A DNA stretch of 64,000 bases from contig CAWUFE020000002.1 of the NCBI GenBank assembly GCA_963921345.3, positions 1,178,001 to 1,242,000 on the forward strand, given 5' to 3'. The notes beneath the pieces were generated by a model, which was not told the DNA's origin, did not search any database, and worked only from the letters and a program-made list of their open reading frames with translations. The translations under genes were made by a program, and so were the position numbers. Each line of letters starts with the position of its first letter. Position 1 is the first letter of the stretch. Positions 17,129 to 24,882 of the stretch are shown here, in pieces. The DNA comes from Hoeflea_A sp963921345. Its GTDB lineage: Bacteria; Pseudomonadota; Alphaproteobacteria; Rhizobiales; Rhizobiaceae.

Positions 17129-17251
17129 CCGCCTTTTATAGCCGGCGGTCGCAGCCTGTCCAAATCGTAAGATTCCGCACCTGCAATTTCGCCCAATTGT
17201 CTGTTAGGCGGCCTGCAACTAGTTTGTGTGACGGAATTCAAGGGTGCTTCC

Positions 17252-18145
17252 GTGTCCCGCAGCAACAGTGTCTACAAGGAAACCTACAATCTGGGGCTCG
17301 ACCTGGTCGGCCGGCTGGGCGTCGACGCCAACCTGCCGCCGGAAACGGCGCTGGCCGAGCGCTGGAAGACCAGCCGCACCACCGTGCGGGCGGTGCTGGA
17401 GCAGTTCGACCGCAACGGGCTGATCAGCTGGGACGGCCGGCAGAAGAGGGTCCTGCGCACACCGAATCATGACGAATATTATGCAGCTGACGAGGTTCAG
17501 CCGACCGGCAAGAAGGTCGAGGCCGCGTTCATGGACTACGTTCTCGGCAGCGATCTGGCGCCGGGCACCATATTGCGCGAAAGCGAGCTGGTGCGCGAGT
17601 TCGGCGTCAGCACCTCCGCGGTGCGCGAATACCTCATACGGTTTTCACGCTTCGGCCTGATCCGCAAGGAGCCGAACCGCCACTGGGTGCTGATCGGGTT
17701 CACCCGGAACTTTGCCGTGGAGCTGTTCGACGTGCGCGAAATGTTCGAGATGCGCGCCTTCCGACGCTTTGCCTCCGAACCGCTTTCGAATGCCGACCGC
17801 ACCCTGCTCGACCGGCTGCAGGAGGAACATCTGGCCCTGATTGCCAACATCGATCGCGACTATTTGCAGTTCCCGCGCCTCGACGAGCGCTTCCACAACA
17901 CCTTCGTGTCCCGTCTGGACAACCGTTTCGCCGACGATTTCTTCGAACTCGTGTCGCTGATCTTCCATTTCCACTATCGCTGGAAAAAGACCGACGAGCG
18001 TGACCGCAACCTCGCCGCGGCGCGCGAGCATCTGCGCGTCATCCGCGCCCTGCGGGCCGGCAACCAGTCGGCGGCCGAAAAGGCCTTCGCACAACACCTG
18101 CAGACCGCCCGCAAGACGCTGCTGAAATCGGTCAGGTGGGACTGA
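17252..18145 (+). CDS. GntR/FCD transcriptional regulator with two winged-helix domains
   Basis: A 297-residue regulator starting at GTG 17252, which has AAGGG 7 bp upstream; an upstream GTG at 17228 adds 8 residues but lacks such a site. Residues 1-70 form one GntR-type winged helix (NLPPETALAERWKTSRTTVR, FDRNGLISWDGRQKRVL). Residues 88-155 form a second (TILRESELVREFGVSTSAVR, FSRFGLIRKEPNRHWVL). An FCD ligand domain follows with metal ligands in RLDERFHNTF, AREHLRVIRAL and AQHLQTARKTL. Two successive DNA-binding domains are unusual for this family. It probably controls one of the flanking sugar-acid operons. Confidence 0.9.
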   Translation: MSRSNSVYKETYNLGLDLVGRLGVDANLPPETALAERWKTSRTTVRAVLEQFDRNGLISWDGRQKRVLRTPNHDEYYAADEVQPTGKKVEAAFMDYVLGSDLAPGTILRESELVREFGVSTSAVREYLIRFSRFGLIRKEPNRHWVLIGFTRNFAVELFDVREMFEMRAFRRFASEPLSNADRTLLDRLQEEHLALIANIDRDYLQFPRLDERFHNTFVSRLDNRFADDFFELVSLIFHFHYRWKKTDERDRNLAAAREHLRVIRALRAGNQSAAEKAFAQHLQTARKTLLKSVRWD

Positions 18146-18163
18146 CGGAAGTCGCCGACGCCT

Positions 18164-19786
18164 TCACAGATTGCCCATCACGAGATCGGCGCAACGGTCT
18201 CCGAGCATCATGGCGGGTGCGTTGGTGTTGCCGGCATTGATGTTGGGGACCGCCGACATGTCGCAGACACGCAGGCTGTCTACGCCGCGCACCCGCATGC
18301 GGGCGTCGAGCACGGCGAGCGGGTCGCCGTCGGCACCCATGCGCGCCGATCCGGCCGGGTGGTAGTTGGTCTTGACGAAGCGCCGGCAATGGGCGGCGAG
18401 CGCCTAGTCGGTGGCGTTGGCCGGATCCGGGATGGCGACCCGCTTGACGCGACGGGCCAGCGGCGACTGCTCGAAGGCGCGCATGAAGAAGCGCTGACCG
18501 GCGATCATGTCCCGCATGTCCTGCGGATCCTTCAACAGATGCGGCGATACCAGAGGCATGGCCTGCGGATCGGCGGAGGCCAGCCGTACGGTTCCGCGCG
18601 AGCGCGGCTTGACGACGACGGTGGTGATGGTCATGCCGTAGTCGTTCTCCACCAGCCCTTGCGTATCGCGGTCGAGATAGACGATCGGTACGCAGAAAGC
18701 CTGTATCGTAGGCGGGGCCTCTGGATCGTCGGGATTGACGAAGGCGCCCGCCTCGACACCCGCCGAGGTCACCGGGCCCGATCCGAACAGCTTGAACTGG
18801 ATGCCGTTTTTCAGCATCCGCCAGCCTTCGCCCTGGCGGAAATAGCCGTAAGGTCCGTTGGCTACCGCGGTGATCGGAACCTCCGGATGGTCGATCAGGT
18901 TGCTGCCGACGCCAGGCATGTCGGCAACGATGTCGAGGCCCTGCTCCGTCAGGTGGTCGGCCGGCCCGAGGCCCGACAGCATCAGCAGTTTTGGTGTGAC
19001 CAGCGCGCCGGAAGACAGAATGATCTCGCCGTCGGCCGCCGCGCGGTGCACGGCGCCGTTGCCGTCCCGGTATTCGACCGCGACGGCCCGCCCGTTTTCC
19101 ACAACGATGCGCTGGGCTTCGCTGTGCAGGCGCACCGTCAGATTGGGATCCTTTGCAAGCGGTGCGACATAGGCATAGGCCGCCGAGCTGCGCTTGCCAT
19201 GGCGATTCATGAACTGATAGAAGCCGACGCCGCGCTGCGCCGGCCCGTTGAAGTCGGGATTGTAGGGCTCCCCCATGGCCTGAACCGCCTGCACGAACCA
19301 GCGCGACACCTCGTTGACGTGGCCGGGGTCCGACACCAGCAGCGGACCGTCGGCGCCGTGTCGATCATTGTACAGACGGTTGTTGCCTTCCATGCGGCGA
19401 AAGTGTTGGAGAACATCGCTCCAGCCCCAGCCGACGCGATCGTTGTTGCCCTTCAGCACGTCGTCCCACTCGTCATAGTCGGCCGGCCGGCCGCGCATGT
19501 AGACCTGGGCGTTGACCGAAGAACCGCCGCCGAGCACATGGCCCTGGGGAATGTCGTGGACCCGGCCATCGAGATGGGCTTGCGGCTCGGTCTGGTGGTA
19601 GCGCATGAATTTCGAGCCGTTGATCATCTTGAAGATGCCCGGCGGCATGTCGAGCAGCGGATGGCGATTGGAGTGGCCGGCTTCCAGCAGCAGCACCCGT
19701 GCCCCGCCATCGCCCGCCAGCCGGGCCGCCGCCACACAGCCGGAGGAGCCGCCGCCGACAACGATATGATCGAACGTCTCCGTCAC
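18164..19786 (-). pseudogene. GMC family FAD-dependent oxidoreductase, interrupted by an in-frame TAG
   Basis: The frame begins at GTG 19786, overlaps the upstream GntR gene by 4 bp, and encodes a choline-dehydrogenase-like flavoprotein: FAD motif IVVGGGSSGCVAAARLAG, then HVLGGGSSVNAQVYMRG and LILSSGAL-type segments (seen as EIILSSGALVTPKLLMLSG). A TAG at 18406-18404 ends it after 460 codons. The same frame continues without any shift for 79 more codons to TGA at 18164 and encodes the missing family C terminus, including the catalytic HPAGSARMG and the NINAGNTNAPAMM segment. The full span of about 540 codons is the normal family length. A single G-to-T or C-to-T change (GAG or CAG to TAG) would explain it. 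The truncated product would lack the catalytic His and Asn. Confidence 0.9.
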
Positions 19787-20529
19787 AGCTGGCCCTCATC
19801 GAAGGTCACGCGGACATACTCCCAGGCGGCGCGAAGATGGTTGGCCAGCGCCTCTTCCGCGCCGTCGGGGTCGCGCTCGAGGATGGCGTCCAGGATGGCC
19901 CGGTGACTGCGGTAGTTGACCAGATTGCGTTCCGGAGACCGCAGCATCTTCTCCCAATGCGGAGCCAACCAGGAGGTATAACCCTCGTGGACGGCGGGGA
20001 AGATCGGGTTTCGGGGGATGCGGTAAAGCACGCCGTGAAAAGCGACATCGGTGGCGTAGAAGGCCTCCGAGTCATCGATCGCGGCTTCATTGGCCGCCAA
20101 TGCCGCTTTCAGCTTGGCAATGTCGTCCTTTTGCGCCGCCAGAGCCGCTTGTCGGACCAGAGCCCGTTCGATGAAGATGCGGCTGTCATAGAGATTCTTG
20201 ACGCCGCCCCTTTCGGTCAGCAGATGGCGGACGATGCCGCCGACGGCGGTGAGCGCCGTTTCATAATCCGGCTTTCTGACGATCGGACGGAAACGTGGCC
20301 GGCTCTCGATCAGACCCCGGTTCGACAGCGTGGCGATAGCTTCGCGAATGACGGTCCGGCTGGCACCGAACTGCTCCATCAGCGTGCGTTCGGCCGGCAG
20401 CGGCGCCCGGTCTTCGAGCAGGCCCGACATGATCTGCTCCTCCAGTCGGGCGATAACCAGATCGGCAGCCCTGCCCTGCGGCACCTGGGCGGACGGCACC
20501 ACGTCCACACCCTCTTCCCCGTCGCTCAC
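19783..20529 (-). CDS. GntR/FCD family transcriptional regulator
   Basis: A 248-residue regulator starting at GTG 20529 with GGGAG 9 bp upstream; the open frame extends to 20688 but the extra 53 residues are not domain-like. The winged helix covers about residues 25-85 (LVIARLEEQIMSG, LPAERTLMEQFGASRTVIRE). The FCD domain supplies metal ligands in YATDVAFHGVLYRI, NYRSHRAILDAI and ANHLRAAWEY. It overlaps the GMC gene by 4 bp and faces the aldehyde dehydrogenase operon. Two or three TTTGGT-N3-ACCAAA-type dyads in the intergenic region match the usual FCD-regulator operator form, so it likely represses both directions. Confidence 0.9.
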   Translation of the reverse strand: MSDGEEGVDVVPSAQVPQGRAADLVIARLEEQIMSGLLEDRAPLPAERTLMEQFGASRTVIREAIATLSNRGLIESRPRFRPIVRKPDYETALTAVGGIVRHLLTERGGVKNLYDSRIFIERALVRQAALAAQKDDIAKLKAALAANEAAIDDSEAFYATDVAFHGVLYRIPRNPIFPAVHEGYTSWLAPHWEKMLRSPERNLVNYRSHRAILDAILERDPDGAEEALANHLRAAWEYVRVTFDEGQL

Positions 20530-20580
20530 GCCTCGATACTCCCTGTTTCTGGTCGCTTCCGATATCGGATACCGCGCTCT

Positions 20581-20595
20581 TTTGGTATGATCAAA
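20581..20595. promoter_or_regulatory. GntR/FCD operator-like dyad, site 1
   Basis: TTTGGTATGATCAAA is an imperfect dyad with one mismatch from TTTGGT-N3-ACCAAA. It lies 52 bp upstream of the GntR start on the minus strand, where a repressor could block that gene's own promoter. Confidence 0.55.
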
Positions 20596-20681
20596 ATAGC
20601 GCGATAGGCAAAATTGTCCATATCCGCCGTAGTAGTTTACGCTCAAATCACAGAAATCTGCGAAAAAATCTGGCCGCTTGA

Positions 20682-20712
20682 TTGACATTTGGTCTGATTA
20701 TGTATCTATACA
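20682..20712 (+). promoter_or_regulatory. Candidate sigma-70 promoter of the aldehyde dehydrogenase operon
   Basis: TTGACA at 20682-20687 is a perfect -35 box. TATACA at 20707-20712 is a good -10 box with a 19-bp spacer; TCTATA at 20705 gives 17 bp. It lies about 45 bp before the ATG at 20756. GntR-type dyads sit inside and just downstream of it, as expected for a repressed promoter. Confidence 0.55.
20688..20702. promoter_or_regulatory. GntR/FCD operator-like half site, site 2
   Basis: TTTGGTCTGATTATG keeps the left TTTGGT half and a weak right half. It falls between the -35 and -10 boxes of the candidate promoter. Alone it would be unconvincing; beside sites 1 and 3 it is worth noting. Confidence 0.35.
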
Positions 20713-20720
20713 TCGATAAA

Positions 20721-20735
20721 TTTGGTCATACCAAA
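20721..20735. promoter_or_regulatory. GntR/FCD operator dyad, site 3
   Basis: TTTGGTCATACCAAA has perfect 6-base arms (TTTGGT and ACCAAA) around three bases. It lies just downstream of the candidate -10 box and 20 bp before the aldehyde dehydrogenase start codon. The T-N-G-T-N3-A-C-N-A core is the form bound by FCD-type GntR regulators. Confidence 0.65.
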
Positions 20736-20755
20736 AATCGTGAGAGGCGATAGGA

Positions 20756-22225
20756 ATGCTCGATCTGCTGCCGAACGACGGCTCGGTCAGACACCATCCG
20801 ATGTACATCGGCGGCGCCTGGCATGACGATCGCCAACACGATCGGATCGAAGTGATCAACCCCGCCGACGAAAGTGTCGTTGCGACCATTGCGGACGGAA
20901 CGGTGGATGACGCCGCCCTGGCTCTGGAGGCCGCTGTCGAAGCCCAGCCCGCCTGGTCGGCCATGCCGGCCATCGAGCGCGGCCGGGCTGTCTCGGCGCT
21001 GGCGGATGCCGTCCGCGGAAGTACGGAACGCCTTGCCAGGATCGTCGTCTCCGAACAGGGCAAACCGCTGGACCAGGCGATCGGCGAAATCGTCGCGACC
21101 GAGACGTTTCTGCGCTACGCGGCCGAAAACGCGCGCCGCATCGAGGGCGACATCCTGCCGTCGGACAATCCCGGCGAGGAGATTTGGATTCGGCGGCATC
21201 CGTACGGTGTGGTCGTGGGACTGACCGCCTGGAATTACCCGGCAGCGCTTGCCGCGCGCAAATTGGGTCCGGCGCTGGTTGCCGGCAACACCTTTGTCCT
21301 GCTGTCTCATGAGTACACGCCGCTGTCTGGGCTCGAACTGGCCAGACTGGCCGAGGAAGCCGGCCTGCCGGCGGGCGTCTTCAACGTCGTGACCGGCCGC
21401 GGGCCGTTGGTCGGCCGGGCATTGGTCGAAAGTCCGTTGAGCGATCTCGTGACCATGACCGGCAGCACCCGCGCGGGCACGGAGATCTACCGAAGCGGGG
21501 CCGACCTGCTGAAGGTGCTTCGCCTGGAGCTCGGCGGCAAGGCGCCGTTCATCGTCATGGAAGATGCCGACGTCGATACGGCGGTCGAGGCCGCGATCCA
21601 GGCGCGCTACACCAATTGCGGACAGGTCTGCACCTGCAGCGAGCGCCTTTATGTGCATAGGGCGATCGCAGATGAATTTACCGACAAGTTCGTTATCGCC
21701 TCGCGGGCGCTGTCGATCGGCGATCCGCTCGACAGTCCCGACATCGGCGCCAAGATCAGCCGCGGCGAGGTCGACAAGATCGCGTCGATCGTCGATGCCG
21801 GCATTTCCGCCGGCGCAGAGGTTCTGCTGGAAGGCGGCCCGCTGACTTCCGGGCGGTTCGCAAAGGGCTACTGGTACGCTCCGAGCGTGCTTGCGGTCCG
21901 GGACAACACCTCTCCGCTGATGCAGCAGGAGGTCTTCGGACCGGTCGTGCCGATCAAGACCATCGGCAGCTTCGATGAGGCCGTGGCGCTTGCCAACGAC
22001 ACCGAATACGGACTGTCGGCCTATGTGTTCACCCGCAACATCAGGCGCCTGATGCGAACGCCCGGGGCGCTGAAATTCGGCGAAATCTATTTCAATCGCA
22101 GCAATGGCGAACAGGTCCAAGGCTTTCACACCGGCTGGGGCAAGTCGGGCCTCGGCGGCGAGGACGGCCGCTACGGCTTCGACGGCTATCTGCGCAAGCA
22201 GACCGTCTATGTGAACTGGGACTGA
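20756..22225 (+). CDS. NAD-dependent aldehyde dehydrogenase, lactaldehyde/glycolaldehyde dehydrogenase-like
   Basis: A 489-residue aldehyde dehydrogenase closest in pattern to AldA. The catalytic Cys is in NCGQVCTCSERLYV and the general-base Glu in LRLELGGKAPFIV; GLTAWNYPAALAARKLGPAL, MTGSTRAGTEIYRS, QEVFGPVVPI and LKFGEIYFNRSNGE follow in order. The coenzyme segment, normally K-P-S-E, reads FVLLSHEYTPLSG, so the conserved Lys is Leu. The start has GAGAGG 8 bp upstream. It opens the plus-strand operon with a sugar importer. Oxidation of L-lactaldehyde from deoxyhexose breakdown is the favoured role. Confidence 0.92.
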   Translation: MLDLLPNDGSVRHHPMYIGGAWHDDRQHDRIEVINPADESVVATIADGTVDDAALALEAAVEAQPAWSAMPAIERGRAVSALADAVRGSTERLARIVVSEQGKPLDQAIGEIVATETFLRYAAENARRIEGDILPSDNPGEEIWIRRHPYGVVVGLTAWNYPAALAARKLGPALVAGNTFVLLSHEYTPLSGLELARLAEEAGLPAGVFNVVTGRGPLVGRALVESPLSDLVTMTGSTRAGTEIYRSGADLLKVLRLELGGKAPFIVMEDADVDTAVEAAIQARYTNCGQVCTCSERLYVHRAIADEFTDKFVIASRALSIGDPLDSPDIGAKISRGEVDKIASIVDAGISAGAEVLLEGGPLTSGRFAKGYWYAPSVLAVRDNTSPLMQQEVFGPVVPIKTIGSFDEAVALANDTEYGLSAYVFTRNIRRLMRTPGALKFGEIYFNRSNGEQVQGFHTGWGKSGLGGEDGRYGFDGYLRKQTVYVNWD

Positions 22226-22263
22226 CGCCCCATCGATTTCAACCGCCTGTCACGGCACATTCG

Positions 22264-22282
22264 CCGGCTCGAAAGGAGCCGG
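22264..22282 (+). other. Hairpin just upstream of the binding-protein ribosome site
   Basis: CCGGCTC (22264-22270) pairs with GAGCCGG (22276-22282) around a GAAAG loop. It lies 5 bp before the AAGGAGGAG site of the binding-protein gene and 39 bp after the aldehyde dehydrogenase stop. It has no T-tract, so it looks like an mRNA processing or stability element rather than a terminator. Confidence 0.55.
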
Positions 22283-22300
22283 AAAACCAAGGAGGAGAAG

Positions 22301-23284
22301 ATGAAGAGAAGAACTTTGCTGGGGACCGCCGCCGCCATCGGCTTCGGACTGGCTTCGGTTGCAACGGTGGCGATTGCCTCCGACCTGCCGCCGCTGGAAA
22401 AGAAGGACCGCTACAAGGTCGGCTTCTCGCAGATGGAGAGCAACAATCCCTGGCGCATCGCTGAGACCAAGTCGTTCCACGACACGGCGGAAAAATGCAA
22501 TTGGGACCTGATTGCCACCGATGCCGCCGGATCGGCCGCCAAACAGGTCGCCGATGTCGACAGCATGATTGCCCAGGGCATCGATGTGCTGTTCCTGCCG
22601 CCACGCGAGGAAAAGCCGCTGATCCCGGCCGTCATGAAGGCCAAGGCCGCGGGCATACCGACCTTCCTGGTCGACCGTTCCGTCGATCCGAACGTTGCCC
22701 GCCCGGGCGAGCATTATGTGGCCTTCCTGGGATCGGACTTCGTCGATCAGGGCCGTCGCGTCGCCGAGTGGACGCTCGCCAATTTCAAGGGCGACAAGGG
22801 CATTATCGTCGAGCTCGAGGGCACCACCGGTTCTTCGCCGGCCAATGACCGCAAGAAGGGTTTCGACGACGTCATGGCCAAGCACGACAACATGACCATC
22901 GTCGCCTCGCAGAGCGGCGACTTCGCTCGCGACCTCGGACGCCAGGTCATGGAAACCCTGCTGCAGGCCCACCCCGACGTGAACATCGTCTATGCCCATA
23001 ACGACGAAATGGCCATCGGCGCCATCCAGGCGCTGGAACTGGCCGGCCGCAAGCCGGGCGACGACGTGCTGGTGGTTTCCATCGACGGCACGCGCGACGC
23101 GCTGCAGGCGATCATCGACGGCAAAATGGGCGTTACGGTGGAGTCGTCCCCGTTCTTCGGCCCGCTGGCCTGCGAGACGATGAACCGGTATGCCAATGGC
23201 GAGGAGATCGAGCACTGGGTGCAGGTCAAGGACCGCATCTTCACGGCTGACAACGCCGCCGATCACGTCGACGAGGCATACTGA
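22301..23284 (+). CDS. Sugar ABC transporter periplasmic binding protein (YtfQ-like)
   Basis: A 327-residue periplasmic binding protein of the ribose/galactofuranose class. A signal peptide covers about residues 1-27 (RRTLLGTAAAIGFGLASVA). YtfQ-like segments are YKVGFSQMESNNPWRIAET, NDRKKGFDDVM, ASQSGDFARDLGRQVME, VYAHNDEMAIGAIQALEL and VVSIDGTRDALQAI. It is followed by the ATPase and two permeases, the same gene set as YtfQ-YtfR-YtfT-YjfF. Hairpins on both sides may raise its mRNA level above that of its neighbours. A furanose or deoxy sugar is the likely ligand. Confidence 0.93.
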   Translation: MKRRTLLGTAAAIGFGLASVATVAIASDLPPLEKKDRYKVGFSQMESNNPWRIAETKSFHDTAEKCNWDLIATDAAGSAAKQVADVDSMIAQGIDVLFLPPREEKPLIPAVMKAKAAGIPTFLVDRSVDPNVARPGEHYVAFLGSDFVDQGRRVAEWTLANFKGDKGIIVELEGTTGSSPANDRKKGFDDVMAKHDNMTIVASQSGDFARDLGRQVMETLLQAHPDVNIVYAHNDEMAIGAIQALELAGRKPGDDVLVVSIDGTRDALQAIIDGKMGVTVESSPFFGPLACETMNRYANGEEIEHWVQVKDRIFTADNAADHVDEAY

Positions 23285-23296
23285 CCGCCCCCGGGA

Positions 23297-23325
23297 GGAA
23301 GGGGTCGGCCCGCCCGGCCCCTTCC
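23297..23325 (+). other. Strong intercistronic hairpin after the binding-protein gene
   Basis: GGAAGGGG and CCCCTTCC enclose an inner CGG/CCG stem with a CCCGC loop (23297-23325). It starts 12 bp after the binding-protein stop and ends 30 bp before the ATPase start. Such hairpins commonly protect the binding-protein transcript or partly terminate it, so that binding protein outnumbers the membrane subunits. There is no clear T-tract. Confidence 0.7.
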
Positions 23326-23355
23326 AATCAACAAAAGAACCAGTGCGAGCCTGCC

Positions 23356-24882
23356 ATGCCGGCCCTTTTGTCCATGACCGATATCGACAAGGCGTTTTCA
23401 GGCGTCCCGGCCCTGCGCGGCGCGGCGCTGGAGATCGCCGCGGGCGAGGTGCATGCGCTGATCGGCCAGAACGGGGCCGGCAAGTCGACCCTGATCAAGA
23501 TCCTCACCGGCGTCTATCGCAGGGACGGCGGCGAGATCACCTTCGCCGGCCGCAAGTCGACCATCGCCAGCCCGCGCGAGGCCCAGCACAGAGGCATCGC
23601 GACCATCTACCAGGAACTCAATCTCGTGCCGCTGCGCAGCGTCACCGAAAACGTGGTGATGGGCTACGAACCGAAGCGCTTCGGCGGGCTTGTCGACTGG
23701 CGCAGGGCGCACCGGCAGACGCGTGACATCCTGGCTCGTTTCGGCATCGACATCGACGTCCGTGCGCCGCTTGGCAGCTATTCGACCGCCATACAGCAGC
23801 TCGTCGCCATTGCGCGCGCCGTTTCCCTCGACGCCCGGCTGGTCATCATGGACGAGCCGACATCGTCGCTCGACGACCGCGAGGTCGAAGTGCTGTTCGG
23901 CGTCGTGCGAGAGCTGAAGAATTCCGGTGTCTCGGTTCTCTATGTGTCGCACTTCCTCGACGAACTGTTCCGCATTTGCGACCGGGTCACCACCATGCGC
24001 GACGGACAGACGGTATCGGTGCGCGAGATTGCCGACACCGGCAAGCTGCAGCTGATAGCCGACATGCTGGGGCGCAATGTCGACGACATCGAAGCCGCCG
24101 GCATGACCGATTTCGGTGGCGGCAGAACAGCCGCACCCGGCGAAATTCTGTTGGAAGCCGAATCCGTTTCCACCGACCGCCGGCTGTTCAAATTCGATCT
24201 GGAGGTCAGGCGCGGCGAAATTGTCGGCCTCGGCGGACTGCTGGGATCCGGGCGCACGGAGGCAGCCCGGGCGCTGTTCGGTGTCGACGCGGTTACCGGC
24301 GGCGAGATCCGGCTGAAAGGCAAGCCTTGGCGGGCCGGCGGCCCAGCCGAAGCCATCCGCAATCGCATCGGCATGCTGTCTGAAGACCGTAAAGCCGAAG
24401 GCATCGTGCCCGACATGTCGGTGCGCGAAAACATGACCCTGGCGCTGCTCCCGAAACTGGCGCGAGGCGGACGCATCCAGCGCGGGCAGGAACGGCAACT
24501 CGTGGAGCGCTTCATCAAAGCCCTCGGCATCAAGACCGCCGACATGGATCAGCCGATCCGAGAACTGTCGGGCGGCAACCAGCAGAAGGTGCTGCTGGCA
24601 CGATGGCTGGCGACGGAACCGGATCTGCTGATCCTCGACGAGCCAACCCGCGGCGTCGATGTCGGCGCCAAACTCGAAATCCAGGCAATCATCCGCGACT
24701 TCGTAGCCAGGGGGTTCGGCGTCGTGCTCATCAGTTCCGAATTCGAGGAGCTGGTCGAGGGCGCTGACCGTATCATCGTGCTGCAGGACGGCTATTCCGT
24801 CGCGATGCTGCAAAATCCCGGCATCACGGAAGATGCGCTGGTTCGGGCCATCGCCCACCATCACGAAACGGGGGAAGCGTGA
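23356..24882 (+). CDS. Sugar ABC transporter ATP-binding protein, two ATPase domains (RbsA/YtfR-like)
   Basis: A 508-residue duplicated ATPase. The first half has Walker A GQNGAGKSTLIK, a degenerate signature STAIQQLVAIARA and Walker B LVIMDEPTSSLDD. The second half has the usual degenerate Walker A GLLGSGRTEAARALFG and a good signature plus Walker B, LSGGNQQKVLLARWL then LLILDEPTRGVDVGAK. This asymmetry is normal for the family. The stop overlaps the first permease start. Confidence 0.95.
   Translation: MPALLSMTDIDKAFSGVPALRGAALEIAAGEVHALIGQNGAGKSTLIKILTGVYRRDGGEITFAGRKSTIASPREAQHRGIATIYQELNLVPLRSVTENVVMGYEPKRFGGLVDWRRAHRQTRDILARFGIDIDVRAPLGSYSTAIQQLVAIARAVSLDARLVIMDEPTSSLDDREVEVLFGVVRELKNSGVSVLYVSHFLDELFRICDRVTTMRDGQTVSVREIADTGKLQLIADMLGRNVDDIEAAGMTDFGGGRTAAPGEILLEAESVSTDRRLFKFDLEVRRGEIVGLGGLLGSGRTEAARALFGVDAVTGGEIRLKGKPWRAGGPAEAIRNRIGMLSEDRKAEGIVPDMSVRENMTLALLPKLARGGRIQRGQERQLVERFIKALGIKTADMDQPIRELSGGNQQKVLLARWLATEPDLLILDEPTRGVDVGAKLEIQAIIRDFVARGFGVVLISSEFEELVEGADRIIVLQDGYSVAMLQNPGITEDALVRAIAHHHETGEA

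Noticed and set aside
18132..18389. 85-codon minus-strand frame over the GMC C-terminal remnant
   Set aside because: It is in a different frame from the recognisable GMC C terminus, which continues in the original frame after the TAG.
20726..22129. 467-codon minus-strand open frame opposite the aldehyde dehydrogenase
   Set aside because: Antisense shadow; the plus-strand frame has all catalytic motifs.
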